Below, piece by piece: positions 37,590 through 44,871 of a stretch of DNA of 44,871 bases. The stretch's first letter is position 1, and every line of letters starts with the position of its first letter. The stretch is taken from the NCBI RefSeq assembly GCF_014170305.1, contig NZ_LZZT01000013.1:1-44871 (forward strand), read 5' to 3'. A model generated the notes under the pieces. That model had not been told where the DNA came from, ran no database searches, and worked only from the letters and a program-made list of their open reading frames with translations. Made by a program: the position numbers and the translations under genes. The DNA is from Achromobacter sp. UMC71 (GTDB lineage Bacteria > Pseudomonadota > Gammaproteobacteria > Burkholderiales > Burkholderiaceae_B).

Positions 37590-38465
37590 ATGCCCGTTAC
37601 CGCCCGCCCCCGCCGTTCCGTCCTGTATATGCCAGGCGCCAACGCCCGCGCGCTGGACAAGGCCCGCAGCCTGCCGGCCGACACGCTGATCCTGGACCTG
37701 GAAGACGCCGTGGCGCCCGACGCCAAGGCGCAGGCGCGCCAGCAAGTCGCCGAAGCCTTGCGCGCCGGTGGCTATAGCCGGCGCGAATGCGTGGTGCGCA
37801 TCAACGCGCTGGACACGCCGTGGGGCCAGGACGACGTGCACGCGATCGCGCAGGCCGGCGCCGATGCCGTGCTGCTGCCCAAGGTGCAGTCGGCCGCGCA
37901 ACTGCAGGCCTTGGCGCAAGCCCTGGATGCGGCCGGCGCGCCCGCCACGCTGCCGCTGTGGGCCATGCTGGAAACGCCGCTGGGCTTTCTGCGGCTGGAC
38001 GCGATTGCCGGCGGCCATGCCCGGCTGGCCGCCATCGTGGTGGGCACCTCGGACCTGGTCAAGGACCTGCATGCCCGCCACACGCCGCAGCGCCACGAAA
38101 CACTGGTGGCCCGATCCATGGCGGTGCTGGCCGCCCGGGCGCATGGCCTGGCCGTGCTGGACGGCGTGCACCTGGACCTGGACGATGACGCCGGCCTGGC
38201 CGCCGCTTGTGTCCAAGGGCGCGACCAGGGGTTCGACGGCAAGACGCTGATCCACCCGAAGCAGATCGCCGCGGCCAACGCGGCCTTTGCGCCCAGCGAG
38301 GCCGAACTGGCCAGCGCCCGCAAGCGCCTTGACGCCTGGCGCGCGGCCCAGGCCGCCGGCCAGGGCGTGGCGGTGGTGGACGGCGCCTTGGTGGAAAACC
38401 TGCACGCACAAGAGGCCGAGCGCCTGCTGGCCTTGGCCGCGGCCATCGCCGCCATGGCGGCCTGA
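37590..38465 (+). CDS. HpcH/HpaI aldolase, CitE-like lyase
   Basis: A 291-residue TIM-barrel enzyme of the citrate lyase beta-subunit type. Motifs: RRSVLYMPGANARALDKA, DTLILDLEDAVAPDAK, CVVRINALDTPWGQDD, ADAVLLPKVQSA, AMLETPLGFL, GTSDLVKDL and GKTLIHPKQI. The acidic Mg2+-binding residues (LDLEDAV, LET) are present. The CitD and CitF partners are missing, so it is a stand-alone lyase of malyl- or citramalyl-CoA type. It follows the regulator gene by only 19 bases, so the two may be one transcript. Confidence 0.88.
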   Translation: MPVTARPRRSVLYMPGANARALDKARSLPADTLILDLEDAVAPDAKAQARQQVAEALRAGGYSRRECVVRINALDTPWGQDDVHAIAQAGADAVLLPKVQSAAQLQALAQALDAAGAPATLPLWAMLETPLGFLRLDAIAGGHARLAAIVVGTSDLVKDLHARHTPQRHETLVARSMAVLAARAHGLAVLDGVHLDLDDDAGLAAACVQGRDQGFDGKTLIHPKQIAAANAAFAPSEAELASARKRLDAWRAAQAAGQGVAVVDGALVENLHAQEAERLLALAAAIAAMAA

Positions 38466-38742
38466 CAGCGGGCGCCGCGGCCCCGCCGCGATGCGGCCAC
38501 CAACGCCGCCGCAAACGCCCGGGCCTGCCTGCCCAAGCGCCGGCGCGCGCGGCCAGCTACAATACTGGCCACGATCGGACAGGCGCTGCCTCGTTCCGCC
38601 TTTCGCGCCCGGCAATTGCCGCTAGTTTGCTGATACGGCCTGCGCCGCCCGCGCGATCTCTCCCAGGTTCCTTTTTTTGCGCCGCACCCTGTGGCGGGAG
38701 CCTAGCCGCGCGCCTTGCCGCGCCACCCCAGCCACACGATTC

Positions 38743-40377
38743 ATGATCCGCTTCCAACAAGTTTCACTCATGCGCGGCGTCAAGCCCTTGCTCGACAAGG
38801 TCGACCTGCTGCTGAACCCCGGCGACAAGATCGGCCTGATCGGCGCCAACGGCGCCGGCAAGTCCAGCCTGTTCGGGCTTTTGCGCGGCACGCTGCATGC
38901 CGACCAGGGCGACCTGGACTATCCCGCCAGCTGGCGCATGGCCTACGTGGCGCAGGAAACCCCGGCGCTGGACCGCCCCGCCATCGAATACGCGATCGAC
39001 GGCGATGTGACCCTGCGCAAGCTGGAAGCCGAGCTGGCTGCGCTGGAAGCGGAACCCGAAAGCACCGAGAACGGCCTGCGCATGGCCGACATCTATGCGG
39101 CGCTGGCCGATGCCGACGCCTATACGGTGCACTCGCGTGCCGAACAGCTGCTGACCGGCCTGGGCTTCACGCAGGCGCAGATGCATCTGCCGCTGACCAG
39201 TTTTTCGGGCGGCTGGCGCATGCGCCTGAACCTGGCGCAGGCGCTGATGTGCCCGTCCGACCTGCTGCTGCTGGACGAGCCCACCAACCACTTGGACCTG
39301 GACGCCATCATCTGGCTGGAAGACTGGCTCAAGCGCTACCCGGGCACGCTGATCGTAATTTCGCACGATCGCGACTTCCTGGACGGCGTGGTCAACGTGA
39401 TCGTCCACATCGACGAGCGCAAGCTCAAGCGCTACTCGGGCAACTACTCCTCGTTCGAGCGCCAGCGCGCCGCCCAGCTGGAGCTGGCCCAGGGCATGAT
39501 GGAAAAGCAGATGCGCCAGCGCTCGCACCTGCAGTCCTTCATCGACCGCTTCAAGGCGCAGGCCAGCAAGGCGCGCCAGGCGCAAAGCCGCATCAAGGCG
39601 CTGGCCCGCATGGAAGAAGTGGCGCCGCTGCGCGCGGCCGCGGAATTCTCGTTCGAGTTCCGCGAACCGCTGCGGGCGCCCAATCCGCTGCTGACCATGG
39701 ACAAGGTCAGCGCCGGCTATCGCAACACCGACGAGGACAGCGGCGCGGTATCCGACAAGATCATCGTGTCGGGCATCAATTTCTCGCTGCAGGCGGGCCA
39801 GCGCATCGGCCTGCTCGGCATCAACGGCGCCGGCAAGTCGACCTTCATCAAGACCATCGCGGGCGACCTCGAATCGCTGGCCGGCGACACGCAGTTCAAC
39901 AAGGGCCTGTCGATCGGTTACTTTGCCCAGCACCAGGTCGAGATGCTGCGCCACGACGAATCGCCGCTGTGGCACATGACCAAGATCGCGCCCACCGTGC
40001 GCGAACAGGAACTGCGCAACTTCCTGGGCAGCTTCAACTTCAACGGCAACATGGCCACCAGTTCGATCGCGCCGTTCTCCGGCGGCGAAAAAGCGCGCCT
40101 GGCGTTGGCGCTGATCGTCTGGCAGCGCCCCAACCTGCTACTGCTGGACGAGCCCACCAACCACCTGGACCTGGAAACCCGCGAAGCGCTGACCACCGCG
40201 CTGGCGCAGTTCGAGGGCACGTTGGTGCTGGTCTCGCACGATCGCCACCTGCTGCGCGCCACCACCGACCAGTTCATCATCGTGGCCGACGGCCGCGTCA
40301 GCCCGTTCGACGGCGACCTGGACGACTACAAGGAATGGCTCTACAAGACCAAGCTGGCGGCCAAGGCCACCGCCTGA
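38743..40377 (+). CDS. ABC-F ATPase (YheS/Uup-type)
   Basis: A 544-residue product with two ABC cassettes and no membrane domain. First: Walker A GANGAGKS, signature FSGGWRMRL, Walker B LLLLDEPTNHLDLD. A linker of charged helices (about 210-320) typical of ABC-F holds the P-site tRNA-interaction motif. Second: GINGAGKS, FSGGEKARLAL, LLLLDEPTNHLDLE. ABC-F proteins act on ribosomes. There is no obvious Shine-Dalgarno before ATG 38743, but homology starts there (MIRFQQVSLMRG). TACAAT at 38558-38563 is a possible -10. Confidence 0.92.
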   Translation: MIRFQQVSLMRGVKPLLDKVDLLLNPGDKIGLIGANGAGKSSLFGLLRGTLHADQGDLDYPASWRMAYVAQETPALDRPAIEYAIDGDVTLRKLEAELAALEAEPESTENGLRMADIYAALADADAYTVHSRAEQLLTGLGFTQAQMHLPLTSFSGGWRMRLNLAQALMCPSDLLLLDEPTNHLDLDAIIWLEDWLKRYPGTLIVISHDRDFLDGVVNVIVHIDERKLKRYSGNYSSFERQRAAQLELAQGMMEKQMRQRSHLQSFIDRFKAQASKARQAQSRIKALARMEEVAPLRAAAEFSFEFREPLRAPNPLLTMDKVSAGYRNTDEDSGAVSDKIIVSGINFSLQAGQRIGLLGINGAGKSTFIKTIAGDLESLAGDTQFNKGLSIGYFAQHQVEMLRHDESPLWHMTKIAPTVREQELRNFLGSFNFNGNMATSSIAPFSGGEKARLALALIVWQRPNLLLLDEPTNHLDLETREALTTALAQFEGTLVLVSHDRHLLRATTDQFIIVADGRVSPFDGDLDDYKEWLYKTKLAAKATA

Positions 40378-40535
40378 CGCGGCGTGCGGATCGGGCATCG
40401 CATGGGGCCGCGGCGCCCTTGCGCGATTGGCCGTCCATTCGCGGTTGAACGCGTTACAATCTCGCCGATTGCACGCGCGCACGCCCTTGCGGCCCGGCCC
40501 CCACAGGCCGATCCGCGCGCGACAACCTCCAACCA

Positions 40536-40564
40536 CGTCCCGCTGTCCGCGGGACGCGTTTTTT
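40536..40564 (+). terminator. terminator-like hairpin directly before psd
   Basis: An 8-bp GC stem (CGTCCCGC 40536-40543 with GCGGGACG 40549-40556), five-base loop, and six Ts at 40559-40564. It ends only 11 bases before the psd ATG. It could end the ABC-F transcript (160 bases upstream) or attenuate psd; a possible psd promoter TACAAT lies at 40455-40460, upstream of it. Confidence 0.7.
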
Positions 40565-40575
40565 AGCGCTCTTAG

Positions 40576-41445
40576 ATGCCGATCAAAGACCAACTATTCC
40601 TTGCCAGCCAGTATCTCGCGCCGCACCACTTGGTGTCGCGTTTCTTCGGAGTCGCCTCCGATTGCCGAGAACCCGCGGTCAAGAACTGGATGATCTCGCG
40701 CTTTGTCCGCAAGTACGGCGTGGACATGCGCGAGGCCGAGCAAGAAGACGCGCTGGCCTACGATTGCTTCAACGATTTCTTCACCCGCGCGCTCAAGCCC
40801 GATGCGCGCCCGCTGGATGAAGAACCCGGCGGCGTGCTTTGTCCCGCGGACGGCGCCATCAGCCAGATGGGCGCCATCGAACATGGCCGCATCTTCCAGG
40901 CCAAGGGCCACAGCTACGGCCTGGCCGATCTGCTGGGCGGCGACGCCGAGCGCGCCGCGCCGTTCCAGGGCGGCGAATTCGCCACCATCTACCTGTCGCC
41001 CAAGGACTACCACCGCGTCCACATGCCGGTGGCCGGCACGCTGCGCGAAATGATCCACGTGCCGGGCCGGCTGTTCTCGGTCAATCCGCTGACCGCCCGC
41101 AACGTGCCGCGCCTGTTCGCGCGCAACGAACGCGTGGTCTGCATTTTCGATACCGAACACGGCCCGATGGCCGTCGTGCTGGTCGGCGCCATGATCGTCG
41201 CCTCGATCGAAACCGTCTGGGCCGGGCTGGTCACGCCGTACAAGCGCCGCGTCAAGGCCGTGCGCTACGACGATGCCGCGCGCGCGCCGATCCATCTGGA
41301 AAAAGGCGCCGAGATGGGCCGCTTCAAACTCGGATCGACCGCCATCGTGTTGTTCGGACCGGGCAAGGTGCGCTGGTCCGACACGCCGTCCGTGCGCGGC
41401 CCCGTGCGCATGGGCGAGCTGCTGGCGCTGCCGGCGCACGGCTAA
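40576..41445 (+). CDS. psd: phosphatidylserine decarboxylase
   Basis: A 289-residue pro-enzyme that makes phosphatidylethanolamine at the inner membrane. The self-cleavage motif LGST (residues 252-255) yields the pyruvoyl cofactor at Ser254. Other signatures: [56 protein letters not shown] and [15 protein letters not shown]. It is complete and of normal length for the bacterial membrane type. No Shine-Dalgarno is visible, and a terminator-like hairpin sits directly in front, so expression probably needs readthrough. Confidence 0.95.
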   Translation: MPIKDQLFLASQYLAPHHLVSRFFGVASDCREPAVKNWMISRFVRKYGVDMREAEQEDALAYDCFNDFFTRALKPDARPLDEEPGGVLCPADGAISQMGAIEHGRIFQAKGHSYGLADLLGGDAERAAPFQGGEFATIYLSPKDYHRVHMPVAGTLREMIHVPGRLFSVNPLTARNVPRLFARNERVVCIFDTEHGPMAVVLVGAMIVASIETVWAGLVTPYKRRVKAVRYDDAARAPIHLEKGAEMGRFKLGSTAIVLFGPGKVRWSDTPSVRGPVRMGELLALPAHG

Positions 41446-41463
41446 AAGGCTGTCCAGGCACGC

Positions 41464-41500
41464 AAGGCGCCTTCGCCCTTGGGCAAAGGCGCCTTTTATT
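41464..41500 (+). terminator. intrinsic terminator of psd
   Basis: Arms AAGGCGCCTT at 41464-41473 and 41486-41495, continued by GCCC/GGGC inside, then TTATT from 41496. A strong stem of about 14 pairs. Confidence 0.85.
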
Positions 41501-41560
41501 TGGCCGGACGCAGAACAGCGCTGGCGGCGGCCGCGGGTCTCAGACTGTCCTATATCCATA

Positions 41561-41594
41561 AAAGCGAAATAGATTATCCGTATTTATTCGCTTT
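41561..41594. promoter_or_regulatory. AT-rich inverted repeat before the 2-hydroxyacid dehydrogenase
   Basis: AAAGCGAA (41561-41568) is mirrored by TTCGCTTT (41587-41594) across 18 AT-rich bases, about 50 bases before ATG 41643. It is a possible operator of an unknown regulator. Confidence 0.5.
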
Positions 41595-41642
41595 ATACGA
41601 TGAAGTGGTGCCGGTAGATTGTGGGCTTTTCAGCCGCCCGCC

Positions 41643-42848
41643 ATGACCACGACCCTCCCCGCCACGCCCGCCGCCGCGGCTGCGCCCGCCCGTCTGCCCC
41701 GCGCCCTGGCGCGCATGCTGTCGCTGGACGATTTCGAGGCGGCCGCCCGCCGGCGCCTGCCGCGCCCGATCTTCGGCTACGTGGCCGGCGCGGCCGAAGA
41801 CAACCAGTCCCTGCTCGCCAACCGCCAGGCCTTCGGCCGCTACGCTTTCCAGCCGCGCGTGCTGGTGAACGTGTCGAGCCGCAGCCAGCATACCGAGCTG
41901 TTCGGCCGCCGCTACGAATCCCCGTTCGGCATCGCACCCATGGGCATCAGCGCGCTGTCGGCCTACCGCGGCGACATCGTGCTGGCGCGGGCCGCGCGCG
42001 AACAAGGCATCCCCGCCATCCTTAGCGGCACGGCGTTGATTCCGTTGGAAGACGTGATCCGCGAAGCGCCCGGCACTTGGTTCCAGGCCTACCTGCCCGG
42101 CGACCCGGCGCGCATCGATGCGCTGATCGCGCGCGCCGCCCGGGCCGGCTACGAAACGCTGGTGCAGACGGTGGACATCCCCGTGTCCGCCAACCGCGAG
42201 AACAACGTGCGCACCGGCTTTTCCACCCCGCTCAAGCCCAGCCTGCGGCTGGCGTGGGACGGCCTGACGCGGCCGCGCTGGCTGGCCGGCACCTTCCTGC
42301 GCACGCTGCTCAATCACGGCATGCCGCATTTCGAAAATTCGTTCGCGACCCGCGGCGCGCCGATCGTGTCGGCCTCCGTGCTGCGCGACTTCAGCGCGCG
42401 CGACCACTTGAACTGGGAACACGTGGCGCGCATCCGGCGCCAGTGGCCGGGCACGTTGATCATCAAGGGCATCCTGCACCCGGATGACGCGCGGCTGGCG
42501 CGCGAGCACGGCGCGGACGGCGTGATCGTGTCCAACCATGGCGGCCGCCAATTGGACGGCGCCATCTCGCCGTTGCGCGCGCTGCCGGGCGTGGTGGCCG
42601 CGGCCGGGGCCATGCCGGTCATGATGGACAGCGGCGTGCGCCGGGGCGGCGACGTGCTCAAGGCGCTGGCGCTCGGTGCGCGCTTCGTGTTCGTCGGCCG
42701 CCCGTTCAACTACGCCGCGGCGGTGGGCGGCCAGGCCGGCGTGTCGCATGCGATCGGCCTGCTGCGCGCCGAGGTCGACCGCAACATGGCCATGCTGGGC
42801 GTCAACGGCCTGGCCGAGCTGGGGACCGAGCTGCTGGCGCCAGCCTGA
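41643..42848 (+). CDS. FMN-dependent alpha-hydroxy-acid dehydrogenase (LldD type)
   Basis: A 401-residue product that oxidises an L-2-hydroxy acid, probably L-lactate, using FMN. Motifs: RPIFGYVAGAAED, PFGIAPMGISAL, GTWFQAYLPGD, LVQTVDIPVSANRE, LIIKGILHPDDA, the active-site His in VSNHGGRQLDG, and MMDSGVRRGGDV with the FMN phosphate loop ALGARFVFVGRPFNYA. The N-terminus carries an extra Ala/Pro-rich segment of about 20 residues. ATG 41643 is chosen; an in-frame GTG at 41619 adds eight residues. Respiratory rather than oxygen-using chemistry is inferred from the bacterial family. Confidence 0.9.
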   Translation: MTTTLPATPAAAAAPARLPRALARMLSLDDFEAAARRRLPRPIFGYVAGAAEDNQSLLANRQAFGRYAFQPRVLVNVSSRSQHTELFGRRYESPFGIAPMGISALSAYRGDIVLARAAREQGIPAILSGTALIPLEDVIREAPGTWFQAYLPGDPARIDALIARAARAGYETLVQTVDIPVSANRENNVRTGFSTPLKPSLRLAWDGLTRPRWLAGTFLRTLLNHGMPHFENSFATRGAPIVSASVLRDFSARDHLNWEHVARIRRQWPGTLIIKGILHPDDARLAREHGADGVIVSNHGGRQLDGAISPLRALPGVVAAAGAMPVMMDSGVRRGGDVLKALALGARFVFVGRPFNYAAAVGGQAGVSHAIGLLRAEVDRNMAMLGVNGLAELGTELLAPA

Positions 42849-42989
42849 GCGGCAGCCCCGTCGAGAGCCCGCTGCCGGCTGCCCGTCAGGCGGCCGCTAC
42901 GCGCGCAGGGCGTCCCGCACAACGCATAGAATGGGAGTTCCTTCGCTACCCGTGGGACGGCTCCCTGGCCGGCCCGTGCCCCGCCGCCC

Positions 42990-44159
42990 GTGTCCCTACG
43001 CCAATCCTCATTCTTCCTGCGCTTTCTGACCCTGGGCGCCCTCGCCCACGTGTATGTCGGCGCCCGCCTCATTCCGGATGCCGGCTTTGCCGGCACGGGC
43101 ACCGCCACCGCCATCCTGCTGCTGATCCTGTCGTGCATCCTGATCCCCCTGGGCATGCTGGGCCGCTCGTCGGTGCATCCGCCCTGGGGCGACCGCATCG
43201 CCTGGGTCGGGTTGATTGCGATGGGCCTGTTCTCGTCGCTATTCGTGCTGACGGTGCTGCGCGACGTGCTGCTGCTGGTCACTTGGCTGATCGACCTGGC
43301 CGCCGGCATCGGCCTGCCCTGGGCCGGGCTGCGGCGCGGCAGCGCGCTAGCCGTGGCCGCATTGGCGCTGGCGGCCACGCTGGTCGGCTTCTACAACGCC
43401 CGTCGGCGGGCCCAGGTGGTGACGGTGGACGTGCCGATCGCCGGCTTGCCGGCCGACCTGGACGGCTTCACCATCGTGCAGATCAGCGACATCCACGTCG
43501 GCCCCACCATCAAGAAGCGCTACGTGCAGGCCATCGTCGACGCGGTCAACCAACAGGCCGCCGACGTGATCGCCATCACCGGCGACGTGGTGGACGGCAG
43601 CGTGGAACAGCTCGCGGCGCAGGCCAGCCCGCTGGGCCAGCTGCGCGCGCCGTTCGGCGTGTACCTGGTCACCGGCAACCATGAATATTATTCGGGCGCC
43701 GCGCCCTGGGTGGCGGAATTCCGCCGCATGGGCCTGCGCGTGCTGATGAACGAACACGTGGTGATCCACCCCGCCGGCCTGCCCGTAGTGGTGGCGGGCG
43801 TCACCGACTACAGCGCGGGCGCGTTCGATCCGCAACAGCGCAGCAACCCCAAGGCCGCGCTGGCCGGCGCCCCGCAAGACGCCCTGCCCAAGATCCTGCT
43901 GGCGCACCAACCGCGCAGCGCGGCCGCGGCCGAGCCGCTGGGCTATACCCTGCAGCTGTCCGGCCACACGCATGGCGGCCAGTTCTTCCCGTGGGGGTTC
44001 TTCGTGCGCTTCCAGCAGCCATTCACGGCGGGCCTGCACCGCCAAGGCAGGATGTGGGTCTATACCAGCCGCGGCACCGGCTACTGGGGCCCGCCCAAGC
44101 GCCTGGGCGCGCCGTCGGAAATCACCCGCCTGCGGCTGCGCCGCGCCCCAGCGCGTTAA
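42990..44159 (+). CDS. membrane-anchored metallophosphoesterase (YkuE/YaeI type)
   Basis: A 389-residue product. It has four N-terminal membrane helices (FLTLGALAHVYVGARL to LAVAALALAATLVGFY), then a calcineurin-like phosphoesterase domain facing outwards or inwards unknown. Metal motifs in order: ISDIHVGP, TGDVVDGS, TGNHEYYSG and LSGHTHGGQ. YaeI and YkuE homologues cleave UDP-2,3-diacylglucosamine or have unknown phosphodiester substrates. GTG 42990 is the start, with no strong Shine-Dalgarno; TAGAAT at 42927-42932 is a possible -10. Its TAA stop is part of a shared terminator. Confidence 0.88.
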   Translation: MSLRQSSFFLRFLTLGALAHVYVGARLIPDAGFAGTGTATAILLLILSCILIPLGMLGRSSVHPPWGDRIAWVGLIAMGLFSSLFVLTVLRDVLLLVTWLIDLAAGIGLPWAGLRRGSALAVAALALAATLVGFYNARRRAQVVTVDVPIAGLPADLDGFTIVQISDIHVGPTIKKRYVQAIVDAVNQQAADVIAITGDVVDGSVEQLAAQASPLGQLRAPFGVYLVTGNHEYYSGAAPWVAEFRRMGLRVLMNEHVVIHPAGLPVVVAGVTDYSAGAFDPQQRSNPKAALAGAPQDALPKILLAHQPRSAAAAEPLGYTLQLSGHTHGGQFFPWGFFVRFQQPFTAGLHRQGRMWVYTSRGTGYWGPPKRLGAPSEITRLRLRRAPAR

Positions 44160-44201
44160 AGGGCGCGCCGGGCCCCTGCTTGCGGCCCGGCGCGCCCTTT
44201 A
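44157..44201. terminator. 18-bp bidirectional terminator carrying both stop codons
   Basis: 44157-44174 is the exact reverse complement of 44184-44201, with a nine-base loop. Each arm ends in TAA, which is the stop codon of the metallophosphoesterase (44157-44159) and, on the minus strand, of the AsnC gene (44199-44201). Confidence 0.88.
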
Positions 44202-44657
44202 CGCCGCGTCATCCGGCAGCGGCCCGCGTTCCAGGTAGCTGGTCAGCGCAATATCGCTGGTAGTGTTGGTGATGCCGTCGATCTGATGGATGCGCGCCAG
44301 CAGCGCCTCCAGCGCCTGGGTGTCGCGCACCCGCACTTTCAGCAGCATGGCGCTCTTGCCGGTGATGGTGTGGATCTCTTCGACCTCGGTCAGTTCGGCC
44401 AGCCCCAGCACCTGTTGGGTGATGCTCCAGTTATTGGTGTCGACGTGCACGAAGGCCAGCAGCGGACGGCCGATGCGGGCGCCGTCCAGCTTGGCGGCGA
44501 TGCCCTTGATCAGGCCGTCGCGCTTCAGGCGCTTGACCCGCTCGTGCACGGCGGGCGCCGACAGGTTCAGTTGCTTGCCCAGGTCGGCATAGCTCGGCGA
44601 GGCGTCATCAGCCAGCAGCGTTAATAATTTACGGTCGCGGTCGTCGAGATCGGGCAT
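44199..44657 (-). CDS. Lrp/AsnC-family transcriptional regulator
   Basis: A 152-residue product of normal family length. An N-terminal helix-turn-helix (LDDRDRKLLTLLADDASPSYADLGKQLNLSAPAVHERVKRL) is followed by a RAM ligand-binding domain (LAFVHVDTNNWSITQQVLGL, EIHTITGKSAMLLKVRV). It probably responds to an amino acid. A palindrome in its upstream region (44725-44742) may be its own operator. The divergent partner, if any, lies beyond the window. Confidence 0.92.
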   Translation of the reverse strand: MPDLDDRDRKLLTLLADDASPSYADLGKQLNLSAPAVHERVKRLKRDGLIKGIAAKLDGARIGRPLLAFVHVDTNNWSITQQVLGLAELTEVEEIHTITGKSAMLLKVRVRDTQALEALLARIHQIDGITNTTSDIALTSYLERGPLPDDAA

Positions 44658-44700
44658 TGGAATCGGGTTCTGCCTAACGGCATTCGAACTTTGATGAGGT

Positions 44701-44866
44701 AAGGGAATATCGGTGTTAACCCTTATTTTATTCCAATAAAATTCCGCGAATGCAGAACCGCAACACCCCCCGCAGCCCAGCCCAAGGGAATATCGGTGTT
44801 AACCCTTATTTTATTCCAATAAAATTCCGCGAATGCAGAACCGCAACACCCCCCGCAGCCCAGCCC
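44701..44866. repeat. 83-bp perfect tandem duplication at window end
   Basis: 44701-44783 is repeated exactly as 44784-44866, ending five bases before the window end. An exact tandem copy right at a sequence end points to an assembly artefact. It contains the AT-rich palindrome 44725-44742. Confidence 0.9.
44725..44742. promoter_or_regulatory. AT-rich palindrome upstream of the AsnC gene
   Basis: ATTTTATT-CC-AATAAAAT is a perfect 18-base dyad about 70 bases before the AsnC start. Lrp/AsnC regulators bind AT-rich dyads of this size and often their own promoter. A second copy at 44808-44825 belongs to the tandem duplication. Confidence 0.5.
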
Positions 44867-44871
44867 TCCCC

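Overview
The window is GC-rich (AT-rich only in a few intergenic islands) and reads as a chromosomal piece of a betaproteobacterium of the Alcaligenaceae, most like Achromobacter or Bordetella. This is inferred from the gene families and their order; no taxonomic marker gene is present. I saw no rRNA, tRNA, CRISPR array, prophage or insertion sequence. Both window ends look like assembly artefacts: a 178-bp perfect inverted duplication at the left and an 83-bp perfect tandem duplication at the right. The window is therefore probably one whole contig.

Layout. 1-826: partial diheme cytochrome c. 827-2498: a magnesium-type locus with a long leader holding a proline-rich upstream ORF, a free-standing MgtC-tail-like protein, a 35-residue membrane peptide and MgtC. 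2601-5215: DUF2946 protein and TonB-dependent receptor. 5203-10330: AsmA-like protein, Q-rich small protein, EAL phosphodiesterase and FUSC exporter. 10395-12677: universal stress protein behind an ANR/FNR-type box, a remnant of a 2-hydroxyacid dehydrogenase, and a PepSY protein.

12708-22492 is the most interesting part. It holds about ten small stress-type genes (DUF3309, Pro-rich protein, DJ-1/PfpI, topoisomerase IB, DUF883/YqjD, CsbD, DUF4142, DUF378, two low-complexity proteins). Next to them lie a sigma-54 response regulator, a sigma-54 activator with no sensory domain, and an rpoN gene outside the usual lptB-rpoN-hpf setting. I find eleven GG-N10-GC sigma-54 promoter sequences, nine inside this island, one in front of rpoN itself and one in front of the Q-rich gene at 6771. 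All sit 19-79 bases upstream of start codons by projected start site. They share the form YRGGCAYG-N4-TTGCT: the usual T before the GG is never present, and the RpoN box of the local sigma factor is altered too. I propose a dedicated RpoN2 stress regulon with its own promoter dialect and positive feedback.

22556-29382: large hybrid sensor kinase, DUF2325 protein, an orphan FlhD-like protein without FlhC, an MFS exporter and a divergent LysR regulator. 29527-35834: MuiA-like protein, REC-EAL phosphodiesterase, DAHP synthase, D-amino-acid-dehydrogenase-like flavoprotein and GNAT acetyltransferase. 35959-44657: hypothetical protein, a hairpin made of two perfect DnaA boxes, an orphan OmpR-type regulator behind an overlapping leader ORF, CitE-like lyase, ABC-F ATPase, phosphatidylserine decarboxylase behind a terminator-like leader, FMN-dependent 2-hydroxyacid dehydrogenase, metallophosphoesterase and an Lrp/AsnC regulator.
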